Shown here in pieces: positions 15,609-24,172 of a stretch of 64,000 nucleotides of DNA (its first letter is position 1; every line of letters starts with the position of its first letter). A program made the position numbers and the translations under genes. The notes beneath the pieces were generated by a model, which was not told where the DNA came from, did no database searches, and saw nothing but the letters and a program-made list of their open reading frames with translations. The DNA is from Rhodospirillaceae bacterium bin65 (GTDB taxonomy: Bacteria; Pseudomonadota; Alphaproteobacteria; Bin65): NCBI GenBank assembly GCA_002238725.1, contig MPMX01000002.1, forward strand, positions 1 through 64,000, given 5' to 3'.

Positions 15609-16874
15609 CTATGAGTCGGCGACGCGCTCGACCCGGGCGCCGCAAGCTCTCAGCTTCTCGACCAGCCGCTCATAGCCGCGATCGAGGTGATACACCCGGT
15701 TGATCGTCGTTTCTCCCTCGGCGGCCAGCGCGGCGATAACCAGGCTGGAGGACGCCCGCAGGTCCGTCGCCATCACTTCCGCGCCGTGCAGCTTTTCCAC
15801 CCCGCGCACCATGGCCGACGCGCCGTGGAGATTCACGTTGGCGCCCATGCGTTTGAGTTCCGGTACATGCATGTAGCGGTTCTCGAAGATGGTCTCGGTG
15901 ATCATGGAGGCGCCGCTGGCCCTGGACATCAGCGCCATGAATTGGGCCTGCAGGTCGGTCGGGAAACCGGGGAAGGGATCGGTAATGACGTCGACGCCGG
16001 TCAGGTCTCCATTCTCGCACGAAACCCGGATGCCTGCCCCGTTCGGCTCCAGCGCAACCCCGGCCTCGCGCAACGCGGCAGCGGCGGCGCCGAACAGGTC
16101 TTCGCCGACATTCCGCAAGGTGACGGCGCCGCCGGTGATCGCCGCAGCCATGGCGTAGGTGCCGGCTTCGATGCGGTCGGCGACGACCCGATGTTGCGCG
16201 CCGTGCAGTTCCCCGACGCCCTCGATCGCGAGCCGCTCGCTGCCGATACCCGAGATTTTCGCGCCCATGGCATTCAGGCAATGGGCGAGATCGGCCACTT
16301 CCGGCTCCAGGGCGACGTTTTCGATCACGGTTGTCCCCTTGGCCAGAGTCGCCGCCATGATGGCATTCTCGCTGGCCCCGACCGAGACTTTCGGAAAGAT
16401 GATCCGGTTGCCGACAAGGCCGCCTGCCGGCGCCTCGGCGTGAATGTAGCCGCGCCCCAGGCTGATCTCCGCACCCATCTGCTCCAGCGCCATAAGATGC
16501 AGATCGATCGGGCGGGAGCCGATGGCGCAGCCGCCCGGCAGCGAAACCGCCGCGTTGCCGAACCGCGCGACGAGCGGCCCGAGCACCAGCACCGACGCCC
16601 GCATCTGCCGGACCAGATCGTACGGCGCCATGGTGTTGGGAATGTCGGCCGCTGTCAGCCTGAGGATACCGGGTGCGGTTTCGGCCTCGACGCCGTGCTG
16701 CTCCAGCACCTTGATGAGCGTGGCGATGTCGCGCAGCCGCGGCACGTTGGTCAACTCAAGCGTGTCCGCCGTCAGCAGGGACGCCGCCATCAGCGGCAAG
16801 GCCGCGTTCTTGGCGCCGCCGATCGGGATGTCGCCGTTCAGGGCTGTGCCGCCGGTAACCCGGATTCTGTCCAT
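15609..16874 (-). CDS. murA: UDP-N-acetylglucosamine 1-carboxyvinyltransferase
   Basis: This 421-residue enzyme adds enolpyruvate from PEP to UDP-GlcNAc, the first committed step of peptidoglycan synthesis. The start MDRIRVTGG and the [16 protein letters not shown] block carry the conserved Lys/Asn of the active site. The PEP-reactive Cys is C116 in [11 protein letters not shown], so the enzyme should be fosfomycin-sensitive at the target. Length is normal. It begins the leftward run murA-DUF2948-hisG-hisD-UPF0262-LMW-PTP. Confidence 0.98.
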   Translation of the reverse strand: MDRIRVTGGTALNGDIPIGGAKNAALPLMAASLLTADTLELTNVPRLRDIATLIKVLEQHGVEAETAPGILRLTAADIPNTMAPYDLVRQMRASVLVLGPLVARFGNAAVSLPGGCAIGSRPIDLHLMALEQMGAEISLGRGYIHAEAPAGGLVGNRIIFPKVSVGASENAIMAATLAKGTTVIENVALEPEVADLAHCLNAMGAKISGIGSERLAIEGVGELHGAQHRVVADRIEAGTYAMAAAITGGAVTLRNVGEDLFGAAAAALREAGVALEPNGAGIRVSCENGDLTGVDVITDPFPGFPTDLQAQFMALMSRASGASMITETIFENRYMHVPELKRMGANVNLHGASAMVRGVEKLHGAEVMATDLRASSSLVIAALAAEGETTINRVYHLDRGYERLVEKLRACGARVERVADS

Positions 16875-17012
16875 CGGCGTTGACCGTTCCCGCTTTCGTC
16901 GCCGCTGCGGCGCCGGAGAGATTTCATTTGGGTACTTCTGCGCACTTCGCCAACGGTTCTAGCGAACCTGGCTCAGCGCCTCAACCGGACGGTCGAGCCG
17001 GCGCAGCGCCGG

Positions 17013-17174
17013 TCAATCCGCCTTTCCGCCCGGTTTGTCCTTCTTCCGGCGCCGCAGGTTCTCACGCAACGCCGCCGCCAGCCGGTCCTGCCGGCTTTTG
17101 GCCGGCGTCGACTTTCTTGCCGGCCGGACCGAACCGGCCTTGCCCGGCTTGGGCTCGTTTTCCCGATCGGCCAA
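17013..17174 (-). CDS. 53-residue basic protein with TTG start
   Basis: I read a TTG at 17174 preceded by AAAGGAAG, opening 53 codons to a TGA at 17015-17013. An in-frame stop lies a short way upstream and no ATG exists in between. The product is rich in Lys and Arg and ends with the helical stretch RLAAALRENLRRRKKDK, a pattern I associate with short conserved hypothetical proteins next to alphaproteobacterial murA. The N-terminal half is low-complexity (Lys, Pro, Ala). It lies 138 bp upstream of murA on the same strand. Function unknown; nucleic-acid binding is possible. Confidence 0.6.
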   Translation of the reverse strand: MADRENEPKPGKAGSVRPARKSTPAKSRQDRLAAALRENLRRRKKDKPGGKAD

Positions 17175-17349
17175 TGCGTCTTCCTTTCCGGCCGCGGCGT
17201 CTACGACCGGCCCGCTTCACTTCGCCCGGCAACCGCCGCCCCGCGCCGCATTGACGCCCGGCGAGCGCATCCGCATATTCCGCCCGCTTTCGCGCGGCCT
17301 GCCCGATCCGTTCCGGGAGACCGCCCGAACCACGCCCGACTCATGGCGC

Positions 17350-17424
17350 GCCGCGGTAGCTCAGGGGTAGAGCACACCCTTGGTAAGGGTGGGGCCGGGA
17401 GTTCAAATCTCCCCCGCGGCACCA
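17350..17424 (+). tRNA. tRNA-Thr (GGT)
   Basis: The 75-nt gene has acceptor GCCGCGG paired with CCGCGGC, D-arm AGCTCAGGGGTAGAGC, anticodon stem CACCC/GGGTG around TTGGTAA (anticodon GGT), and T-arm GGGAGTTCAAATCTCCC. CCA is encoded at 17422-17424. Confidence 0.98.
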
Positions 17425-17467
17425 GCCCCCAATTTGCTCAGTGTCGAACATCGTCCTGCCGACGGCA

Positions 17468-18133
17468 TCAGTCGCTGCGTTGCCCGGTGGAGGCACCGGA
17501 CGCGCCGGACCCGGCGACGCCGTCCCCGCCGGCCGCCTCGCCGCTGCTCTGCGCAAGCATTTTCTTGTAGCGCTTCTGGCCACTGCGGTGGACGAAGAAC
17601 AGGATGCAGCAGACGATCGCGAAGACGGCGAGCATGACGTAGCCGAAATTCTCGCTGATATCGCCCAGCACCTCCTCAAACGCCTTGGCGAGGATATAGC
17701 CGCCCCAGGCGAAGCTGTTGGCCCAGATGAAGGCGGCGATGAAGTTGAACAGGGCGAAGCGGCCCCAGGGATAGCCGTTCATGCCGAGCGCCGGCGAGGC
17801 CACGTTGCGCACCCCGTAGATAAAGCGGAAGCTGAGGATGAACAGCACGTCGTATTTCTGGACCATGTCCATGGCCACGGCGACGCCCGACTTCAGCTTG
17901 GGCATCCGGACCAGCAGCTTCGCGCCGAAGAAGCGGCCGAGCGCGAACCAGCACTGATCGCCGCAGAAGCTGCCCAGCCAGGCCGCGAGAATCAGGATGT
18001 AGATGTTGAGATCGCCCTTGAACGCGGCGGCGCCGGCGAAGATCACGAAGCTTTCGCCCTCGATGAAGGTCCAGCCGAACGTGATGGCGTAGAAGAGGTT
18101 CTGATATTCGCGGATCAGTTCGGCGACGTCCAA
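17468..18133 (-). CDS. DedA family membrane protein
   Basis: This 221-residue inner-membrane protein belongs to the DedA/VTT (SNARE-associated) family, which includes flippases of undecaprenyl phosphate and phospholipids. The family block FIEGESFVIFAGAAAF and the re-entrant segment GRFFGAKLL..FRFIYGVRN, with conserved Gly/Arg, are visible. About five hydrophobic segments follow. The C-terminal 25 residues are Gly/Ala/Ser-rich and probably disordered. I prefer the TTG at 18133, because AAAAGGGG stands just upstream; an ATG at 18226 would add 31 residues lacking family similarity. It is divergent from the crotonase gene. Confidence 0.88.
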   Translation of the reverse strand: MDVAELIREYQNLFYAITFGWTFIEGESFVIFAGAAAFKGDLNIYILILAAWLGSFCGDQCWFALGRFFGAKLLVRMPKLKSGVAVAMDMVQKYDVLFILSFRFIYGVRNVASPALGMNGYPWGRFALFNFIAAFIWANSFAWGGYILAKAFEEVLGDISENFGYVMLAVFAIVCCILFFVHRSGQKRYKKMLAQSSGEAAGGDGVAGSGASGASTGQRSD

Positions 18134-18270
18134 GGGAACCCCTTTTGCATCGTTGGACGCGGGCGCCGGATTCGGCTGCGCGTCAGACTGGCAATGTCGT
18201 AAACACCGGATGCGGGAGCACTGCAAGCCCCCGCGGCTGGAACTTAACGGAGCAGAAGGATATCGGCATC

Positions 18271-19140
18271 ATGGCCTATTCGACCCTTACCTATGAACGC
18301 GACGGCCGGGTTGCCAGAATAACCTTCGACCGGCCGGCGCGGCTGAACGCCATCGCCGCCGCCACGCCGGACGATATCACCGCCGCAGTCGCCGAGGCCA
18401 ATGGCGACGACCGGGTCCACGTTATCGTCCTTTCAGGGCGCGGCGCGGCCTTCTGTTCGGGGTACGACCTGAAGGATTTCGCCGAAGGCTCCAGCGCGGG
18501 GATCCAGGAGCGCATGCCCTGGGACCCGATGAAGGACTATGCCCTGATGAAGGGCTACACCGAGAAGTTCATGAGCCTGTGGCGCTCCTACAAGCCGGTC
18601 ATCTGCAAGGTGCAGGGCTATGCCGTTGCCGGTGGCTCGGACATCGCGCTGTGCTGCGACCTGGTCGTGATGGCGGAGGATGCGCGGATCGGCTATCCGC
18701 CGGCCCGGGTCTGGGGCTGCCCGACCACCGCCATGTGGGTCTACCGGCTGGGCGCGGAGGGCGCCAAGCGCATGCTGCTGACCGGCGATCTCGTGACCGG
18801 GGCCGAGGCGAAGGCGATGGGCCTGGTGACCGACGCCGTGCCCGCCGAACGGCTCGATGACCGGGTCGAGGAACTGGCGCAGCGGCTGGCCGGCGTGCCG
18901 AAGAACCAGCTGATGATGCAGAAGCTGACGATCAACCAGGCCATGACCAACATGGGCCTGGAAACCACCCAGACGATCGCCACGATCTTCGACGGCATCA
19001 CCCGCCATTCGCCCGAAGGCATGGCCTTCAAGCACCGGGCCGAGGAGGTCGGCTTCAAGCAGGCTGTCAAGGAACGCGACAGCGGCGACTATCTCGACGA
19101 ACTCTGGCCGATCCGCACCGGCCCGGTGCAGTACGAATAG
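18271..19140 (+). CDS. Crotonase-fold protein, atypical active site
   Basis: This 289-residue enoyl-CoA hydratase/isomerase-family protein has the oxyanion-hole segments RGAAFCSGYDLKDF and GYAVAGGSDIALCCD. However, the two glutamates used by true hydratases are missing: GGSDIAL has Asp where the family has Glu, and the second block reads GYPPARVWGCPTT with no Glu. It may therefore be an isomerase, lyase or thioesterase-like member. ATG 18271 follows AGAAGGA. The frame extends upstream to 18145 without similarity. It lies before the repeat array and MarR gene, and could share their regulation. Confidence 0.83.
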   Translation: MAYSTLTYERDGRVARITFDRPARLNAIAAATPDDITAAVAEANGDDRVHVIVLSGRGAAFCSGYDLKDFAEGSSAGIQERMPWDPMKDYALMKGYTEKFMSLWRSYKPVICKVQGYAVAGGSDIALCCDLVVMAEDARIGYPPARVWGCPTTAMWVYRLGAEGAKRMLLTGDLVTGAEAKAMGLVTDAVPAERLDDRVEELAQRLAGVPKNQLMMQKLTINQAMTNMGLETTQTIATIFDGITRHSPEGMAFKHRAEEVGFKQAVKERDSGDYLDELWPIRTGPVQYE

Positions 19141-19175
19141 ACCGGGGCCGGCAGCCGGCCGGATCGGTCGGATCG

Positions 19176-19241
19176 TTTCAATTGGTCGGACATAAACTTT
19201 CAATCGGTCGGGAATTGACTTTCAATCGGTCGGACGCAAAC
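19176..19241. repeat. Three tandem 22-bp direct repeats
   Basis: Three head-to-tail units of exactly 22 bp begin at 19176, 19198 and 19220. The first 14 bp, TTTCAATYGGTCGG, are nearly invariant and the last 8 vary but end AAC or GAC. A further ATCGGTCGGA stands at 19163, out of phase. A 22-bp period is two helical turns, so bound proteins would line up on one face. The array lies between the crotonase stop and the MarR promoter, 139 bp before the promoter -35 box. Confidence 0.85.
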
Positions 19242-19379
19242 CGGGCGGAACCGGGGCGGAAATGGAGCACCGGGCGGGCGCCCGGCACTCGCCGGTGGCC
19301 ACGGGGAGGCCGCGCTTTCAGACGCGAACCGCCACAACATCGAAACCGTAGAAATCCCTACTTCGGGAGATATCAATAA

Positions 19380-19407
19380 TTGACTAGTCATTAAACTTTC
19401 ATATGAT
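19380..19407 (+). promoter_or_regulatory. MarR gene promoter with overlapping palindrome
   Basis: TTGACT at 19380-19385, a 16-bp spacer and TATGAT at 19402-19407 form a strong sigma70-type promoter. The perfect palindrome TGACTAGTCA (19381-19390) covers the -35 box. A MarR dimer bound there would block its own promoter, the usual design for autoregulation. Confidence 0.62.
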
Positions 19408-19432
19408 GCCCGCCTGATCTGGAGGGCGTGAA

Positions 19433-19939
19433 TTGACCGAGGCAGCATCCCGATCCGGCACCCGGCCGTCACCTGGCGGGAATTTGCGCGTGGACATGGA
19501 CAGCCACATCCCGGCGCTGTTCGTAACGCTCGGCGGCAAGATCGGGCTGCACGCTTTGCGTCACCATGCGCGCGCACGCGGGCTCGACCTGCGCGAGTGG
19601 CGCATCATTCAGGTTCTTGGCGGCGATGGCCGCTCGACGATCTTCGCGGTCGCGGACCGGATTGCCATGGACCGCGGCGGCACGAGCCGTTCGGTCGCCC
19701 GGCTGGAGAATCGCGGACTGGTGACGCGGCAGGACGATCCGTCTGACCGGCGCCGGTCCTATGTCGAACTCACGGACGAGGGCTGGGCGGTTCACGACGA
19801 AATCGCCCGTTTCGCGCTCGCCCGCGAAGAACGTCTCCTGAGGAATTTCTCGCCGGGCGACAGCGCGCGATTGCGGCGATACCTCAACGCGCTGGCCGCC
19901 GAAGCCGACGCGATGATCGCCGAAGGGTGGTCGCCGTGA
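19433..19939 (+). CDS. MarR family transcriptional regulator
   Basis: This 168-residue winged-helix regulator has the MarR core at about residues 25-160. The recognition helix region is FAVADRIAMDRGGTSRSVARL and the wing is DPSDRRRSYVELTDEG, each cited by its conserved core (DPSDRRRS). The TTG at 19433 follows GGAGGG by six bases and no ATG fits as well. The protein probably senses a small aromatic or related ligand and controls the Rieske/TRAP/sulfatase genes downstream, and possibly its own promoter. The upstream 22-bp repeats may bind it or another factor. Confidence 0.9.
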   Translation: MTEAASRSGTRPSPGGNLRVDMDSHIPALFVTLGGKIGLHALRHHARARGLDLREWRIIQVLGGDGRSTIFAVADRIAMDRGGTSRSVARLENRGLVTRQDDPSDRRRSYVELTDEGWAVHDEIARFALAREERLLRNFSPGDSARLRRYLNALAAEADAMIAEGWSP

Positions 19940-19949
19940 CCCGACCCAG

Positions 19950-19994
19950 TGATTCCCAATTTCATGATTCCCGGCTCCATGATTCCGGGCCGGC
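19950..19994. repeat. Three 15-bp direct repeats
   Basis: TGATTCC recurs at 19950, 19965 and 19980, exactly 15 bp apart; the first two units share TGATTCCC and the last two share flanking GGC. The stretch lies between the MarR stop and the Rieske oxygenase start. It might be a short slippage product or a regulatory element; nothing decides between them. Confidence 0.5.
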
Positions 19995-20037
19995 GGACAC
20001 GCCGGACCCCGTGCGGGGCGGAACGAGGGAGATACCG

Positions 20038-21096
20038 ATGTCCGATTTCGCCATGGAGCCCCTGGTCCACGACGTCTGGTATGTCGGCGCCTGGTCCCAC
20101 GAACTGGACGGCGGGCCGATCGCGCGCAGGATCATGGGCGAGGATGTCGTGCTGTTCCGCAGCGGCGACGGCACGGCGGCCGCCCTGGAGGACCGCTGTT
20201 GCCATCGCGGCGTGAAGCTGTCGCTGGGCGCCCCGGTCGAGCAGGGCCTGCAATGCGGCTATCACGGCCTGGTCTTCGACGGCAGCGGCGCCTGCGTCGT
20301 CAATCCGGGCGAGAAACCCAGCCCGGCCTTCTGCGTCCGCGCGTTTCCGGTCGTCGAGCGCCAGCACTTCGTCTGGATCTGGATGGGCGATCTCACGCAG
20401 GCCGACCCCGGCCTGATCGTCGACTTCGCCTGGCACGACAGGACGGACGAGTGGAATTTCCAATACGCGCGCTACGACATCGCCGCCAACTTCATGTTCA
20501 TGATGGACAACCTGATGGATCTGACCCACCTGGGCTATGTCCACACGTCGACCATCGGCGGCAACCCCGGCGAACACGACGCCGCCGAGCTGACCACGAC
20601 GCGCACCGAGCGCGGCGCCCGCTATGTCCGGTGGATGATGGAATCGACCCCGCCGCCGTCCTTCGTCAAGGTCGCCGGCTTCAAGGGCAAGGTCGACCGC
20701 TGGCAGGACTTCGAGTATGTCGCACCGGCATCGGTCCTACAGTGGGGCGGCGGCCACGACGCCGGCACCGGCGGGCGCAAAAACCGCGAGAAACCCGGCG
20801 GCATGGCCGTCAGGCTGTTTCACCATGCGACCCCGGCCGACGAGGAAAACTTCCACTATTTCTTTTCCACCGCCGTCCGCGGCCAGGCGCTCGATGCGCC
20901 GGCCAACACCGCCTTCCACGAAGACATCTTGGAAGCGTTTCTCGAAGACAAGATATTCATCGAGGCGCAACAGGAAGCGGTCGGCAAGGACCCGGCTCGC
21001 AAACTCCTGTTGCGCGGCCACGACAAGGCCGTGGCCTACTGCCGCCGGGCGATCAGGAAAATGCGGGAAACCGGGTTTGCCGCCGCAGCGGAATGA
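20038..21096 (+). CDS. Rieske non-heme iron oxygenase, VanA-like
   Basis: This 352-residue oxygenase component has a Rieske [2Fe-2S] site at C54-x-H56 (CCHRG) and C73-x2-H76 (CGYHG). A mononuclear-iron site follows in the catalytic domain, MDNLMDLTHLGYVH, with H164 and H169. Length and layout fit the single-polypeptide VanA/aromatic O-demethylase group more than two-subunit dioxygenases. It would use NADH-derived electrons from a reductase, but none is encoded nearby. ATG 20038 follows GAGGGA. With the TAXI-TRAP transporter and sulfatase it suggests oxidation or demethylation of an imported, perhaps sulfated, aromatic acid. The substrate is inferred only. Confidence 0.9.
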   Translation: MSDFAMEPLVHDVWYVGAWSHELDGGPIARRIMGEDVVLFRSGDGTAAALEDRCCHRGVKLSLGAPVEQGLQCGYHGLVFDGSGACVVNPGEKPSPAFCVRAFPVVERQHFVWIWMGDLTQADPGLIVDFAWHDRTDEWNFQYARYDIAANFMFMMDNLMDLTHLGYVHTSTIGGNPGEHDAAELTTTRTERGARYVRWMMESTPPPSFVKVAGFKGKVDRWQDFEYVAPASVLQWGGGHDAGTGGRKNREKPGGMAVRLFHHATPADEENFHYFFSTAVRGQALDAPANTAFHEDILEAFLEDKIFIEAQQEAVGKDPARKLLLRGHDKAVAYCRRAIRKMRETGFAAAAE

Positions 21097-21207
21097 CCGC
21101 GCCCGCCTCCGGCGGATGCGGCGGAGATTGCCCGGTAGCGGCAGCCGCCCCGGTGCGATAAGAATGCGCCGGGTTCGCCGATTCGAACCGAAATCTGGGA
21201 GGAAACC

Positions 21208-22164
21208 ATGAAAGTCATTGCCCTGGCCGCCGCGGGCGCGGCAGCCCTCGCCTTCGCCGCCACTGCGCCGGCGTACGCACAGACCTACAGCATCGGCACC
21301 AATCCGCAGGGCTCGTCGGCCTATGCGACCGGCGCCGCCGTCGCCAAGGTCGCCAAGGACGTGGTCGGGCTGCGCGCCCGCGTCGTGCCCCAAGGCGGCC
21401 CGGTCGTCACCCTGCCGCTGGTCAACTCCGGCCGGCTGAAATTCTCGATCGCGGTCAGCGTCGTCACCGCCTTCGCCAACCAGGGCAAGGCGATGTTCAA
21501 GGGCAAGCCGCAAAAAGATGTCCGCGTGGTCGCCGTGGTGCGCACGCTGCGCCTGGGCATCTTCGCGGCGAAGGACTCAAAGATCGCTTCGGTCGCCGAT
21601 CTCAAGGGCAAGAAGATTTCCTCTGGATTCGCCAAGCAGCGCATCCAGGGCCTGTTCTGGCGCGCCCTGCTCAACATGGCGGACCTGACCTTCAAGGATG
21701 TCAAGGGCGTCCCGGCGCCGAACGGCGTGCGCGGTGTCGACGATTTCATGGGCGGCAAGGTCGATGCCGGCATGTTCTCCATCACCTCCGGCAAGATGCG
21801 CCAGGCCTACGCCTCGCGCGGTTATAAATATGTTTCGCTGCCGGACGATCCGGCGTCGGTGAAGAAGATGCAGGCGATCGCGCCGGGCTCGGTGGTCGAA
21901 AAAATAGGCCCGTCGCCGGCCTACGCCGGCGTGACCGGCCCGACCAACATCATGGCCGCGCCCTTCATCGTCACGGCGAACGTTACGGTGCCAGATGACC
22001 TCGTCTACAAGCTGGTCAAGGCCATGGCCGCCAACAAGAAGATGATGGTCGCCGCCTTCAAGGGCATGGCCGGCTTCAATCCGAAGAAGATGTATGTCGA
22101 TATCGGCGTGCCCTATCATCCCGGCGCGATGAAATACTACCGCGAGACCGGCCAGGCGAAGTAA
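21208..22164 (+). CDS. TAXI family TRAP transporter substrate-binding protein
   Basis: This 318-residue periplasmic receptor has a clear signal peptide: MKVIALAAAGAAALAF up to cleavage after PAYA at about residue 24. The mature start TYSIGTNPQGSSAY matches the TAXI group, distinct from DctP receptors. Other family text includes VPQGGPVVTLPLVNSGRL, ADLKGKKISSGF and MGGKVDAGMF. It would bind an organic anion and hand it to the fused permease encoded 24 bp downstream. A GGGAGG ribosome site precedes the ATG. Confidence 0.93.
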   Translation: MKVIALAAAGAAALAFAATAPAYAQTYSIGTNPQGSSAYATGAAVAKVAKDVVGLRARVVPQGGPVVTLPLVNSGRLKFSIAVSVVTAFANQGKAMFKGKPQKDVRVVAVVRTLRLGIFAAKDSKIASVADLKGKKISSGFAKQRIQGLFWRALLNMADLTFKDVKGVPAPNGVRGVDDFMGGKVDAGMFSITSGKMRQAYASRGYKYVSLPDDPASVKKMQAIAPGSVVEKIGPSPAYAGVTGPTNIMAAPFIVTANVTVPDDLVYKLVKAMAANKKMMVAAFKGMAGFNPKKMYVDIGVPYHPGAMKYYRETGQAK

Positions 22165-22188
22165 GCCCGGCCTCTTCGGAGCGCGGCT

Positions 22189-24171
22189 GTGACGGACGCC
22201 GTTCCCGAAGCGGAGTCCTACGCCACCGAGGTTGAAGCGGAGGCCGCCGCCCCCACGGGCGACATCCTGGTCAGGTGGGTGGGTGGCGGCCTGTGCGCCC
22301 TGCTGACCGCCGGCGCCCTGCTCTGGGCGGCGGACCTCTACCGCGCCGTCGATCTCGTTTTCATGAACGAGCAGTTCTACGCCGCCATGCTCGCGATCGG
22401 GCTGGCGGCGCTCTATCTCACCGTGCCGGCTCGCAAGGGGGAGCCGCGCACCCACGTACCCTGGTACGACCTGATTATCGCCGCGATTTCCGCCGCCGCG
22501 GCGCTCTATGTGACGGTCGAATACCCGACCATCCTGGACAATTTCGCCGACAACCCGCCGGACGCCGTGGCAGCGGCGGCGATCCTGCTGGCCGCCATCG
22601 TGGAAGGCCTGCGGCGGACCGCCGGCCCCATCCTGTTCGCCTTCCTGCTGTTTTTCCTGATTTTCGCCCTGGTCGGCCATCTGATTCCGGGCCGGCTGCA
22701 AGGCGAGAATGTGCCGGTCGATCGGCTGGCGATTTATGTCGTGCTCGACGCCAACGGCATGTTCGGCTTCCCGATGAAGGTGTCGACCACCATCGTGCTG
22801 GCCTTCATGTTCTTCGGCTTTCTGCTTGAGCCGGCGGGCGGCGCACGCTTCTTCACCGATATCTCCGCCGGACTGATGGGCCGGTTCCGCGGCGGCTCGT
22901 CCAAGATCGCCATCGTCGGATCCAGCTTGTTCGGCTCGATCTCCGGCAGCGCGGTCTCCAATGTCGTCTCGACCGGCGTCATCACGATACCGCTGATGAA
23001 GCGCGGCGGCTATCCGACCCACTCGGCCGCGGCGATCGAGGCGGTGGCCTCGACCGGCGGGCAGCTCATGCCGCCGATGATGGGCGTCGCCGCCTTCGTC
23101 ATGGCCGAGCTGTTGCAGATCGGCTACGCCGAGGTCGTGCTCGCAGCGCTGATCCCGGCAATCCTCTATTACGCCGCGCTGTTCATCCAGGTCGATCTGC
23201 AGGCGGCGCGAGACGGCATCCTGCGGATCGATAAATCGCTGATCCCGCGGCTGCTGCCGGTGGCGGGCCGCGGCGGCATCTTCCTGACGCCCTTCGTCGT
23301 CATCGTGCTATGCCTGTTCCGCTGGTCGCTCCAGCCGGAGACAGCGGCGCTCTACGCTGCGCTTACGCTGCTGCCCATCGGCTTCCTGCTCGGCTATGGC
23401 GGAGACCGGCTGACCATCCGCTCGCTGGTCGCCAGCTTCGTCAAGACCGGCAAGGCCGGGCTGGAACTGCTGATGATCGGCGGCGCAGCCGGCGCGATTA
23501 TCGGTGTGCTGAACATTTCGGCCCTCGGCTTCGCGCTGACCAGCGAACTGGTCGGCATCGCCGGCGGCAGCCTGTTTATCCTGCTCATCCTGGCAGCGAT
23601 CGTGTGCATCCTGCTCGGCATGGGCATGCCGACGCTCGGCGTCTACATCCTGCTCGCCACGCTGGTCGCGCCGGCGATCATCGAACTCGGTGTGCCGGAT
23701 CTCTCGGCCCACCTGTTCGTGATGTATTTCGGCATGATGTCAATGATCACGCCGCCGGTCGCCATCGCCGCCTTCGCCGCCGCGACGCTTGCCGGCGCGC
23801 CGATGATGAAGACCGGCTGGCAGGCCGTGAAATACGGCTGGTCGGCCTATCTGATCCCGTTCGTCTTCATCATGTCGCCGGCGCTCATCATGCAGGGCGG
23901 CGCGCTCGAGGTGGCGCTGAGCTTCACGACCGCCCTGTTCGGCGTGTTCCTGGTCTCGGTCGCAGTGACCGGATTCCTGTTCACGACGATCCTCCCGCCG
24001 CTCCGCGCCGTCTACGCCATAGCCGGCCTTGCGCTGATCGTGCCGATCGCCGCCTTCGCCGAGGCGCCGTGGCTCAACCTGGTCGGTGGCGCCGTCGGCG
24101 CGGCGCTGATCGCCGCCGATGTCGTCAGGCGCCGGGCGCGCGCGGCCCTTCCCGCCACTGCCGGAGAATAG
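22189..24171 (+). CDS. TRAP transporter permease, fused small and large subunits
   Basis: This 660-residue membrane protein joins the 4-helix DctQ-like and 12-helix DctM-like parts, as is usual for TAXI systems. Many hydrophobic segments run through the length. The DctM-type block GSSLFGSISGSAVSNV and the later GMGMPTLGVYILLATLVAPA are recognisable. It imports its substrate with sodium or protons. The start is GTG at 22189. The gene ends one base before the sulfatase ATG, so receptor, permease and sulfatase are one operon. Confidence 0.95.
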   Translation: MTDAVPEAESYATEVEAEAAAPTGDILVRWVGGGLCALLTAGALLWAADLYRAVDLVFMNEQFYAAMLAIGLAALYLTVPARKGEPRTHVPWYDLIIAAISAAAALYVTVEYPTILDNFADNPPDAVAAAAILLAAIVEGLRRTAGPILFAFLLFFLIFALVGHLIPGRLQGENVPVDRLAIYVVLDANGMFGFPMKVSTTIVLAFMFFGFLLEPAGGARFFTDISAGLMGRFRGGSSKIAIVGSSLFGSISGSAVSNVVSTGVITIPLMKRGGYPTHSAAAIEAVASTGGQLMPPMMGVAAFVMAELLQIGYAEVVLAALIPAILYYAALFIQVDLQAARDGILRIDKSLIPRLLPVAGRGGIFLTPFVVIVLCLFRWSLQPETAALYAALTLLPIGFLLGYGGDRLTIRSLVASFVKTGKAGLELLMIGGAAGAIIGVLNISALGFALTSELVGIAGGSLFILLILAAIVCILLGMGMPTLGVYILLATLVAPAIIELGVPDLSAHLFVMYFGMMSMITPPVAIAAFAAATLAGAPMMKTGWQAVKYGWSAYLIPFVFIMSPALIMQGGALEVALSFTTALFGVFLVSVAVTGFLFTTILPPLRAVYAIAGLALIVPIAAFAEAPWLNLVGGAVGAALIAADVVRRRARAALPATAGE

Positions 24172-24172
24172 A

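Noticed and set aside
17201-17422. Minus-strand frame starting MPRGRFELPAPP across tRNA-Thr
   Set aside because: This is the translated complement of a tRNA gene, a well-known artefact.
19176-19241. CRISPR array
   Set aside because: The 22-bp units are directly adjacent with no spacers, only three copies exist, and no cas gene is in the window.
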